A stretch of 64,000 nucleotides of DNA, taken from JAHBXL01 sp038247555 (GTDB taxonomy: Bacteria; Planctomycetota; Phycisphaerae; Phycisphaerales; UBA1924). A program made the position numbers and the translations under genes. Under the pieces are notes generated by a model. It saw nothing but the letters and a program-made list of their open reading frames with translations. It made no database searches and was not told the origin of the DNA. The stretch is from contig JBBRUT010000002.1 of NCBI GenBank assembly GCA_038247555.1, forward strand, positions 1 through 64,000. Direction: 5' to 3'. Positions 44,763 to 52,677 of the stretch are shown piece after piece (the stretch's first letter is position 1; each line of letters begins with the position of its first letter).

Positions 44763-45755
44763 ATGGTCCGGATGAGCTTCATGGCCGTCGCACTCGTGTT
44801 GCTGGCAGCGTGCTTCGTCACTGCACCGTTGTCTGCAACCTCATCACCAGACGTGCCGGCACGCGATGACCCCGACTCCTCGCTGATCGTCATGTCGTTC
44901 AACATCCGGTATGGCACCGCGCGGGATGGCGATGATGCCTGGCCGCGGCGGAAGCACATGGTCTTCGACCGGATTCGCGACAGCAAGGCCGATGTGGTGG
45001 GGCTGCAGGAGGCGCTCAAGTCTCAGATCGATGAACTGCTCATCGCGATGCCCGAGTACAGCACGGTGGGGGTTGGCCGGGACGATGGCAAGGAGGCGGG
45101 AGAGCATTCGGCGATTCTGTATCGTCACGGGCGGCTCGCTCTTGAGCCAGCATCGCCGGGAGCGAGTGGCAAATCTACGCCCGCGCACGGGAATTTCTGG
45201 TACTCCGACTCGCCGGAGCAACCCGGCTCGAAGTCGTGGGGAAACAACATCACCCGGATCTGCACATGGGCGAGATTCCGAGATACCAAAGCCAATCACG
45301 TTTTCAGCGTCTTCAACACGCACTTTGACCACGAGTCGCAGCCTTCAAGAGAGAAGAGCGCGGCATTGCTCAAACAGCGGGTCGCCGCGCTGCACCATGA
45401 CCAGCCGGTGATCGTGATGGGCGACTTCAATGCCGGAGAGAAGAACGCCGCCATCGCGGCGATGCTGTCTACCGATTCAGCCGCCGCGGGAAAGGAATCG
45501 GAGCCAGCGTGTCCCCCGCTCCGCGATTCGTTCCGTGTCGCTCACCCCGAAGAGCGCGAAGTTGGCACTTTCAACGGTTTCAAGGGCACAACGACTGGCA
45601 ACAAGATTGACTACATTTTCGTCGATGAGCGTTGGGACGTGCTGGCCGCATCGATCGACCGCACCATGCCCGCTGGCCGTTGCCCATCCGACCATTTCCC
45701 TGTGATCGCACGGCTTGGCCTCAAGCCACAGGCATCCTCTGACCCCGCGCCATGA
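44763..45755 (+). CDS. Exported endonuclease/exonuclease/phosphatase family protein
   Basis: The EEP fold covers nucleases and lipid/inositol phosphatases. The 330-residue protein has a hydrophobic N-terminus MVRMSFMAVALVLLAACFVT with a possible lipobox LAAC. The motifs follow in order: VMSFNIRYGTARDGDDAWPRR near residue 43, VVGLQEALKSQ near 78 (metal Glu), FSVFNTHFDHES near 179, VIVMGDFNAGEKN near 218, GNKIDYIFVDE near 277 and PSDHFPVIARL near 302 (catalytic Asp-His). The 'FNIRY...W..R' start is typical of secreted planctomycete and Bacteroides members; the substrate is unknown. It overlaps rsmH by 4 bp. Confidence 0.9.
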   Translation: MVRMSFMAVALVLLAACFVTAPLSATSSPDVPARDDPDSSLIVMSFNIRYGTARDGDDAWPRRKHMVFDRIRDSKADVVGLQEALKSQIDELLIAMPEYSTVGVGRDDGKEAGEHSAILYRHGRLALEPASPGASGKSTPAHGNFWYSDSPEQPGSKSWGNNITRICTWARFRDTKANHVFSVFNTHFDHESQPSREKSAALLKQRVAALHHDQPVIVMGDFNAGEKNAAIAAMLSTDSAAAGKESEPACPPLRDSFRVAHPEEREVGTFNGFKGTTTGNKIDYIFVDERWDVLAASIDRTMPAGRCPSDHFPVIARLGLKPQASSDPAP

Positions 45756-46705
45756 CCGCTCCTGGTGATCATATTCCGGTTCTGATGGAAGCCGTGCTGC
45801 GGACGCTCGACCCTCGGCCGGGCGACACGGTTCTGGATTGCACGGCAGGCCTAGGCGGACACGCCGCGGCCATGGCAGAGCGGATCGGTCCCACTGGCAC
45901 ACTTGTCCTGCTCGATGTCGATAAGGGCAATCTGCAACGCGCTGAGGCCCGGGTGCTTGCGCTCCCCTCGCCACCAAAGGTGCTCGCCGTGCACTCTCCG
46001 TTCTCCGCTGCGGCCCGGCTCGCGCAGGAGCAGGCGTTGGTCGTCGATGTGCTGCTGGCGGATTTGGGGTTCTCATCGAACCAGATCAGCGACGGTGCCC
46101 GCGGGTTCAGCTTTCAGCGTGATGGCCCGCTCGATATGCGGCTTGACCCGACCGCCCCGGTTACGGCCGCGGAACTCGTGAACACGCTTCCGGAGAGGGA
46201 ACTCGCCCAGATCATCTTTGACTATGGGGAAGACCCTGCGGCGCGGCGGATCGCCGGAGCGATCGTCCGGGCAAGGACTGTCACGCCGTTTTCGACGACG
46301 GCGCAACTCGCCGCGGCGGTACACTCGGTCGCAGGCCGGGGGGGGCGGCAGGGTGGGCGTTCGCCCATCGACACGGCGACAAAGACGTTTCAGGCGCTTC
46401 GGATCGCCGTGAACGACGAACTTGGGCATCTCGATGCCTTGTTGTCGTCCATACGCCGCGCGGCGGAAATCAGCGGAACAACATGGCTTCGCAACGAGCC
46501 GGGGCGAGGCGCGAGGATCGGCATCATTGCGTTCCATTCGCTCGAAGATCGTCCTGTCAAGAATGTGTTCGGCACACTGGTGTCAACAGGTCGTGCCGAA
46601 GCGGTGGAACGCGGCGCAGTTCAGGCGGATGAAGCAGAACTCACTCGCAACTCCCGTGCCCGATCCGCTAAACTGCGGGTGATCAGGCTCGGACATCGCG
46701 ACTGA
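45752..46705 (+). CDS. rsmH: 16S rRNA m4C1402 methyltransferase RsmH (MraW)
   Basis: RsmH N4-methylates C1402 of 16S rRNA. The 317-residue protein shows HIPVLMEAVLRTL near residue 7, LDCTAGLGGHAAAMAE near 29, DVLLADLGFSSNQISDGARGF near 100, DGPLDMRLD near 124, TFQALRIAVNDELGHLDALL near 211 and IIAFHSLEDRPVKNVF near 257. It opens the division-cluster fragment rsmH, LysM protein, FtsL-like protein, ftsI. MraZ, which normally precedes rsmH, is not upstream; instead rsmH overlaps the EEP gene. Confidence 0.96.
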   Translation: MTAPGDHIPVLMEAVLRTLDPRPGDTVLDCTAGLGGHAAAMAERIGPTGTLVLLDVDKGNLQRAEARVLALPSPPKVLAVHSPFSAAARLAQEQALVVDVLLADLGFSSNQISDGARGFSFQRDGPLDMRLDPTAPVTAAELVNTLPERELAQIIFDYGEDPAARRIAGAIVRARTVTPFSTTAQLAAAVHSVAGRGGRQGGRSPIDTATKTFQALRIAVNDELGHLDALLSSIRRAAEISGTTWLRNEPGRGARIGIIAFHSLEDRPVKNVFGTLVSTGRAEAVERGAVQADEAELTRNSRARSAKLRVIRLGHRD

Positions 46706-46815
46706 TCGAGTTCGGCAGAATGGCGGGAAGGAGCCCGCTCTTTGAAGCCGGAGCGGTCAGAACGCCGAGTCAAGACACAGACGCTCAGATACGCACTCGC
46801 AGCAAGGACGCAGCA

Positions 46816-47868
46816 GTGACCCGGGAACACAAGCTCGCTCTCATTGTCGGTTTTTCACTCGTCCTCATCGTGGGCGTGTTGATCAGCGACCATTTCTCAC
46901 CCGCACGGACGCAGGACGTCTCGGCGGGTGCGATGTCCGCTGGAACACCGGTCGGCTTCGGCAGTTCGCCTCAGGGGCTTCGTGTCCCGGCGGACCCGAC
47001 GTCCCGTCCACAGCTCCCCGACACGCTGACCTCCAGCCACGTGGCCAACCGCCTGCCTGAGCAGCCGACCTATCAGCCTCCAGCGCCGCAGCCCGCGCCG
47101 ACGGCCCTTGCCGCCCAAGAGGTTCCGCCGAGCCTGCCCGAGGTCACGAGGCCGTCTGGCCCTACCGAACTGGTGATGGGCGTTCCCAACTCGCCCGCCA
47201 ACCAGATATCAGAACCCCTTCGCTCAGACTTTGAGCCCGCCACGGGCGCGATCGGCGAACGATTTGCCGAGAACACCTCTCGCAGCATCCCCGGTTTAGG
47301 GAATAACCCGATTGGCCCCGGAGCGGTTCTGACGAAGCCTGTTGATCAGATCGCCGCTCCTCCGGTGAGCAGCAAGCCATTGTCCTCAGGGTCGATGAAG
47401 CGCCACACGATTCAGGAAGGTGATTCGATCTATCGCATCACTGCCACTCAGTATGGGGATGGAATGCTCTGGGCTCGCCTCCGCGAGTTTAACCCTGGCA
47501 AGATTGGCCATGAGGGCGAGCTTCGTGACGGCGTCGTGATCGAGCTCCCTCCAAAGGATGTGCTGCTGGGCAAGGCAGTTCTTCCCCCTCCGGGAATGAA
47601 AGCCCCTGCTACACGCGCCGGCCCTTCGCGGCAGACCCCCTCGACCACCCCCACTCCCAGCAAGATCGACTCGCCGCAGAAGCGCAATGGCACGGCTCCT
47701 GGCCACACCGTGTACGTTGTGCAGCGCGGCGACGAACTGGGCATGGTCGCCAAGAAGATGCTCGGATCCGTCAAGCGTTGGCCCGAGATCGCCGCGCTCA
47801 ACAAGGATGTGATGCCCGACCCCGACACCCTGACCGCCGGCATGAAGCTGCGGATCCCTGTGAGGTGA
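46816..47868 (+). CDS. Membrane-anchored protein with two LysM domains
   Basis: LysM domains bind peptidoglycan. From the GTG at 46816 (MTREHKLALIVGFSL; AAGGA seven bases before) the 350-residue protein has one N-terminal span, a long Pro/Ala-rich linker (about 30-195), and a first LysM near 198-245 (KRHTIQEGDSIYRITATQYG). A basic Thr/Pro linker follows, then a C-terminal LysM near 295-350 (TVYVVQRGDELGMVAKKMLG to MKLRIPVR). An ATG at 46720 would add 32 residues without a Shine-Dalgarno. It lies between rsmH and the FtsL-like gene, the place normally taken by ftsL alone, which suggests a role at the division septum wall. Confidence 0.88.
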   Translation: MTREHKLALIVGFSLVLIVGVLISDHFSPARTQDVSAGAMSAGTPVGFGSSPQGLRVPADPTSRPQLPDTLTSSHVANRLPEQPTYQPPAPQPAPTALAAQEVPPSLPEVTRPSGPTELVMGVPNSPANQISEPLRSDFEPATGAIGERFAENTSRSIPGLGNNPIGPGAVLTKPVDQIAAPPVSSKPLSSGSMKRHTIQEGDSIYRITATQYGDGMLWARLREFNPGKIGHEGELRDGVVIELPPKDVLLGKAVLPPPGMKAPATRAGPSRQTPSTTPTPSKIDSPQKRNGTAPGHTVYVVQRGDELGMVAKKMLGSVKRWPEIAALNKDVMPDPDTLTAGMKLRIPVR

Positions 47869-47872
47869 GCGC

Positions 47873-48184
47873 GTGTTTGGCAAGCTCGTGTTTCTCATCG
47901 TGAGTGTGGGCATCATCGCCGGCGTGCTGCTGGTGAACCGGCAGCTGCGCATCCAGTCTGCGCACGAACTGGCAAATGCGCAGCGGCGGGTTGCCGAGCA
48001 TGACCGGACGCTCTGGCGGCTGCGAGCAGAAATCGCCTCGCGTGTCACTCCCGAGCGCGTGCAGGTCTTGGCCTCCCGACTAGGTACGCTGATGCCCATC
48101 TCTGACGACCGCTACGTGGAGCTTGTGCAGCGTGAGCGTGAGGAAGCCATGAGTGAGGCGATCACCATGGACACCACGCACTAA
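47873..48184 (+). CDS. FtsL-like small bitopic membrane protein
   Basis: The 103-residue protein has one span (LVFLIVSVGIIAGVLLVN, residues 5-22) followed by a heptad-rich helix (QLRIQSAHELANAQRRVAEH, TLWRLRAEIASRVTPERVQ) and ends with a short acidic tail. FtsL proteins have just this form (about 100 residues, short cytoplasmic tail, span, periplasmic coiled coil) and sit between rsmH and ftsI, as here. Sequence conservation in FtsL is too low to prove it. It starts with GTG, four bases after the LysM gene stop. Confidence 0.7.
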   Translation: MFGKLVFLIVSVGIIAGVLLVNRQLRIQSAHELANAQRRVAEHDRTLWRLRAEIASRVTPERVQVLASRLGTLMPISDDRYVELVQREREEAMSEAITMDTTH

Positions 48185-48234
48185 CGACGACCGACTTGGA
48201 CTCTCGACCACCGGCCAAAGGCCAGGGGTACTGC

Positions 48235-50268
48235 ATGGACGCGGAGCTCAAGCCAACCAAGGCACCAGACCACTCGGCTCAGAACCTCGCTTCAAGCGAT
48301 GGAGTCGAGCCCGATTCGAGCCCGGACGCTCGCATCAACTTTGTCGCCTTCCTGTCGATCGCAACGATCTGCGTCTTTCTGGGCCTGATGCTTGCCCGGG
48401 TGGTGCAGCTTCAGGTCGCGCCGGGCGTGGTGCTTGCGGCCCACGGCGGCAGCCGCGTTTCGGCACGCTCTGAGCCCGGCGTACGCGGCGACGTGCTGGA
48501 TCGTCGCGGCCGCCCGCTGGCGATCACCCGGTTCGCCTTCCGAGTGTTCATCGATCCAGTCGATTTTCCCGTCCCCGCCGAGGAAGCGGTGCAGAAGCTC
48601 GCCGATGCCACCGACATCCCGTTTGAAGAGATCATGCGCCGCCTGGCCCCGAAGCTCGCAGAGAACGAGAAGCTCAGCGCGGCGGAGAACGACGACGACC
48701 CCTGGACTGAAGCCGACAAGGGACTCAACCGCTACGTTGCGCTGAACCATGGCCCCAACGCTGGCGCGCTGGAAGACTGGCGGGTGGATGTCATCCGGGG
48801 GCTGAAACTTCCGGGCGTGCACCTGGAGACCTGGCCGCTGCGCGAGACCCCCGCCGATGACCTGGTCGCGGGCCTGCTGGGCAAGGTCGGCATCGACCAC
48901 ACCGGGCTGCTGGGCGTTGAGAAGATGGTCAACGGTCAGGCCGCTCCAACCTCCGGCCGGATCGAGTATGTCCGGGATGCGAAGGGTCGCCCGCTGTGGG
49001 TGAACTCCAATGGCTATGCCGCGCCGCAGCGCGGACAGGATGTCCGACTGTCGCTCGACCTCGAAGTGCAGCGGATTGTCCTCGAGGAGGTCCGCCGCGG
49101 CGTCGAGGAGGCCGAAGCCGCCGGTGGCCGCGCGGTGGTGATGGACCCCCGCACCGGAGAGGTGCTCGCGCTGGCCGATGTGCTGCGCCCGGTGCCGGGC
49201 GCGGTGCAATACAAGTGGGATGTGCCGATCGGCCAGGAAAGCGGCGGTCGGCCCCGCTATGTCACCATCAACATTGACCCCTCTCGAGCCAAGGAAGCAT
49301 CACTCGCACGAAATCGATGTGTCGAGGATGTCTATGAACCAGGGTCAACGTTCAAGTCCTTCATGTGGGCGGTCGCGACGGAGTCCGGCGCGGCGACTCT
49401 TGAAGAGCAGATCGATACCGAGGCCGGAAGGTGGCGAACACCCTACGGCCGACCGGTGAACGATGTGACTGCGCGCGACGTGATGACCTGGCGTGAAGTG
49501 CTGGTGAACTCATCAAACATCGGCATGGTAAAGGTCACCAGCCGCATGGGCTTTGACGAACTCCGTGAGGGCGTGCTGCGGTTTGGCTTCGGCAAGCGGA
49601 CAGGCATCGGTCTGGTCGGCGAATCGACGGGCCTGGTGACGACCAAGAAGAACTGGTCGAAGTACACGCAGACATCCGTCGCGATGGGGCACGAAGTTGC
49701 CGTGACACCGATCCAGATGGCCCGCGCGTTCTCCGCTTTCGCAAGGCCGGGCGAGCTCGCCGGAACTCTTCCCCCGATCACGCTTCGCGCCATTCCCGCT
49801 GATGCCCCGGGCGGCGGGTTTGTTCCCGGCGTTCGCGCCCTGCCACAGCAGATCGCAGAAATCACACGCGACACCATGCGCGGCGTGACACACAACCTCG
49901 ATCAGCGCATGACGAAGAAGGACCAGGCGGTGCACCTGCGATACGAGGCGTTCGGCAAGTCGGGAACCGCCGAGATCCCACTCGGCCCGCCGCCCCCGGG
50001 CAAGCGGCGACCCAAGGGCTCGGATGGCTACTTCCAGGGTCAGTACAACTCCTCGTTCATCGCCGGCGGGCCTGTTGAAGATCCGCGAATCGTGGTGATC
50101 GTGGTGATCGATGACCCGGGCCCCAGCCTCGTGGCATCGCGGCGGCACTACGGCGCGGCAACCGCTGGGCCGGTTGTGCGCCGGATCATGGAGCGGACAC
50201 TGTCATACCTCGGCGTGCCGGCTTCCTACCCAGTGGCGGGGTCGGACTCAGTGGCACAGGCGAACTGA
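48235..50268 (+). CDS. ftsI: Septal peptidoglycan transpeptidase FtsI (PBP3-like)
   Basis: FtsI cross-links septal peptidoglycan. The 677-residue protein has one N-terminal span (FVAFLSIATICVFLGLMLA, ~37-55), then the dimer/pedestal domain with GVRGDVLDRRGRPLA near 83. The transpeptidase domain has SxxK in YEPGSTFKSFMWA near 365, SxN in VNSSNIGMVK near 422 and KTG-type KSGTAE near 575. An acidic insertion (AENDDDPWTEADKG) lies near residue 147. All active-site residues are present. The ATG at 48235 follows AGGGG. In E. coli murE would follow; here the next gene is a convergent protease 10 bp away. Confidence 0.94.
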   Translation: MDAELKPTKAPDHSAQNLASSDGVEPDSSPDARINFVAFLSIATICVFLGLMLARVVQLQVAPGVVLAAHGGSRVSARSEPGVRGDVLDRRGRPLAITRFAFRVFIDPVDFPVPAEEAVQKLADATDIPFEEIMRRLAPKLAENEKLSAAENDDDPWTEADKGLNRYVALNHGPNAGALEDWRVDVIRGLKLPGVHLETWPLRETPADDLVAGLLGKVGIDHTGLLGVEKMVNGQAAPTSGRIEYVRDAKGRPLWVNSNGYAAPQRGQDVRLSLDLEVQRIVLEEVRRGVEEAEAAGGRAVVMDPRTGEVLALADVLRPVPGAVQYKWDVPIGQESGGRPRYVTINIDPSRAKEASLARNRCVEDVYEPGSTFKSFMWAVATESGAATLEEQIDTEAGRWRTPYGRPVNDVTARDVMTWREVLVNSSNIGMVKVTSRMGFDELREGVLRFGFGKRTGIGLVGESTGLVTTKKNWSKYTQTSVAMGHEVAVTPIQMARAFSAFARPGELAGTLPPITLRAIPADAPGGGFVPGVRALPQQIAEITRDTMRGVTHNLDQRMTKKDQAVHLRYEAFGKSGTAEIPLGPPPPGKRRPKGSDGYFQGQYNSSFIAGGPVEDPRIVVIVVIDDPGPSLVASRRHYGAATAGPVVRRIMERTLSYLGVPASYPVAGSDSVAQAN

Positions 50269-50278
50269 GCGTCGCGGC

Positions 50279-52531
50279 TTAGCACCCGGCAAACCACAGA
50301 CTCAGGAACGCGAAGATGTCCGGGACGGTGATCGAACTGTCGCCGTTGATGTCGGCGGCCTCATCCTGCGCGAACCACACGCTGAGGAACGCGAAGATGT
50401 CGGGCACTTCCACACCGTTCTGGCCATCGAAGTCGGCGCGGCACTGACCGATGAGTGTGAATGGCGCCGAAACGGCGAAGAAGATCTGGCCGTCGGCATC
50501 GATGCGGACGCGGGCGATCGTCGACGGCGCTGCAAGCTGCGGCAGCGCCACCGCGGCAGACCCGGTGTTGGGGAATGTGCCGAGCGACTGGTCGAACGTG
50601 TCGCCCCCATCAGTCGAAAGACGGATGGTGACCGTGCTGCACGAAATGGGGGACTGATCGGTCCCGCCGACCGTCCACTCCACTGTCGCGATGCCCGGCT
50701 CGATCGATGCGCTATCCGCCGGGGTGATTACGGCAAACGGCGAAGTGCCGGGCGGCAACGTGAGCCGCGTGAAGTCCGAGTACACTGTGCCGCCCGCACC
50801 GGGGAAGTTGTCGCGGACGATAACGCGGAACCGCCGCGTTACGCCGGTGACGGTCGGAAGCATCTCTCCGGGTGTTTGGATTCCGGCTAGCACATCAGAC
50901 ATTTGCGGAAACGTGCGATCGGGGAGAAGCACCGGCGGGAAGATACGGAAAAGTGCACCTTCTCCGTTGTCGACAGCGTCGTCGCCTGTGATCGGCCGGG
51001 CGACCCCCGTGTCGTACTGCTCCCATGAGTAGGTGAGGACATCGCCATCGGGATCAGTCGCTTCGGCGGCAAGGGTGAACGGCGTGCCGGGCGGGATGCT
51101 GGTGTCGGGTGTGGTGAACTGGATGACTGGCAGACTGTTCCCGCTCGCGGTCAGTGCCGGGCATTCGCGCTGAGCGAGAAGGAGCATCATCTCCCGCACG
51201 CTGCCATGGTGAAAGTACGGATCGGCGAAGAGCACGATGTTGTCGCTGGGCGGCGCATCGCCGACCGGGCAGCCGCCGGCATAGCTCATGGGCGTAGAGC
51301 CTGTGCCGGCCTCCCATGCGGTGTTGAGCGTGACATTGCCCTGGCACCGGCCGCGCACACCGCTATAACTGTGTCGAGCGCCGAACTGATGGCCGATCTC
51401 ATGGATGACCACGAGCGCTGCGAGGGGATCGACATCACCGCCGCGCGGGATGCCGGAAATGCCGCCGGCCTTGTTCTGCGTGCAGACCGCATTCAGGTAA
51501 GCAACGCCTCCGTAGACACGCGTCAGCAGGTGTCCCAGATCGAACTGATCGCTCCCGATCACCGAGTTGAGGTTCTGGATGTTCACGCTCAGGAACGGCC
51601 CGGAGCAGTCTCCGCCCGCCGTGCCGTCGCAGGTGGTCGGGTAAGGATCCGTCTCGGGATCGATGTACACGAGCTGGTCGTTGTTCGATACCAGCACGAA
51701 GTGCACCGCAAGATCGGCCTCATAGACGACGTTGGTGCGGGAAACAACCGTGACGATCGCCGCGAGCGGATCGGCGGGATTCGGCGCGTTCCCAAGTATT
51801 GTGCACTGGTGCAGACCCCACTCGCCGGTGCAGGCCATGGCGAGCCGGATGGTTCGGAGTTGGTGTGCGCCGCGAACCGAAGGCTCTCCCGGCAGTTTAG
51901 GAGTCTCCTGAATCTGGCCGGGAGCCGCCGCGCTCGGCAGGCGACCATTCGCCGCGGGCTCGTTGGCCGTATGGCATGTCCAATCAGCGGTCGCAGTGAG
52001 ATCACGCAACCAGTAGACGACGGCGTGATCGGGACCTCCCGATTGCCACGGGTCGATCATCCATGTGTCGCCCGGTGCGGAAAGAGCATCGGGGTCATCT
52101 GCGCCATCGGTGCGGATCGTCCGCAGCATGGCCGTCAGGCCGCGGGGCGAAAGTTCAAGCCGGCCCGAGGCAAGGCCGTCCACCGACTGAACGATGTACG
52201 TGCGGATCTGCGGAAATCGGGCCTGAAGCTCGGGCTCCATGACCGGAGACTCGGCGATGCGGCAGGGCGCAAGCCACCCGGAAGGATGGGGCAGATCGAT
52301 CCGCAGGCCATAGTCGGCGAGTCGGGCACCGATTCGGCTTATCGGGGCCTGCGCGAGCGCGGCGGCGAACTCCGGCACATTGATGTTGACGAGCGGCCCT
52401 TGAATCGGCCGCGGCCCGGGGACGGACCACGCGGGCGGGGCATCGGGGCGGGCGCCATCCGGCAGGACCGAGAATGTCTGGGCTGCGCCAGCGGAAGCGA
52501 AGAATGTAACACACAGCGCGGCAAGCTTCAC
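50279..52531 (-). CDS. Secreted metzincin protease with C-terminal GC-type dockerin
   Basis: The 750-residue protein has a signal peptide (VKLAALCVTFFASAGAAQ), a propeptide-like part to about 190, and a reprolysin-type catalytic domain with HEIGHQFGARHSYSG near residue 350 (three zinc His) and the Met-turn PMSYAGG about 35 residues on. Ig/PKD-like beta domains follow (AAEATDPDGDVLTYSWEQYD near 457). The C-terminus is a tandem dockerin, DFDGQNGVEVPDIFAFLSVW and DINGDSSITVPDIFAFLSLW, ending FAGC. The GTG at 52531 has AAGGG seven bases upstream and begins the signal peptide cleanly; a GTG at 52567 is possible. A substrate cannot be named. Confidence 0.88.
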   Translation of the reverse strand: MKLAALCVTFFASAGAAQTFSVLPDGARPDAPPAWSVPGPRPIQGPLVNINVPEFAAALAQAPISRIGARLADYGLRIDLPHPSGWLAPCRIAESPVMEPELQARFPQIRTYIVQSVDGLASGRLELSPRGLTAMLRTIRTDGADDPDALSAPGDTWMIDPWQSGGPDHAVVYWLRDLTATADWTCHTANEPAANGRLPSAAAPGQIQETPKLPGEPSVRGAHQLRTIRLAMACTGEWGLHQCTILGNAPNPADPLAAIVTVVSRTNVVYEADLAVHFVLVSNNDQLVYIDPETDPYPTTCDGTAGGDCSGPFLSVNIQNLNSVIGSDQFDLGHLLTRVYGGVAYLNAVCTQNKAGGISGIPRGGDVDPLAALVVIHEIGHQFGARHSYSGVRGRCQGNVTLNTAWEAGTGSTPMSYAGGCPVGDAPPSDNIVLFADPYFHHGSVREMMLLLAQRECPALTASGNSLPVIQFTTPDTSIPPGTPFTLAAEATDPDGDVLTYSWEQYDTGVARPITGDDAVDNGEGALFRIFPPVLLPDRTFPQMSDVLAGIQTPGEMLPTVTGVTRRFRVIVRDNFPGAGGTVYSDFTRLTLPPGTSPFAVITPADSASIEPGIATVEWTVGGTDQSPISCSTVTIRLSTDGGDTFDQSLGTFPNTGSAAVALPQLAAPSTIARVRIDADGQIFFAVSAPFTLIGQCRADFDGQNGVEVPDIFAFLSVWFAQDEAADINGDSSITVPDIFAFLSLWFAGC

Positions 52532-52677
52532 TCGTAGGCCCTTTCTGCGGAGGCTGAAATCAACCACGCTGCGCCGTGAATGGCGACCTCACAGTTTACC
52601 GTGGATCTGGCGAGCCACAAGAAAGCCGCGGCGACACGGCGCGAAGGCCCTCGAATCGATGGAACGCCCGCGATCAG

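Noticed and set aside
51206..52537. A 443-codon open frame antisense to the metzincin gene
   Set aside because: The opposite strand holds the zinc motif, Met-turn, signal peptide and dockerin tail. The antisense product is Arg/Gly/Asp-rich without family features.
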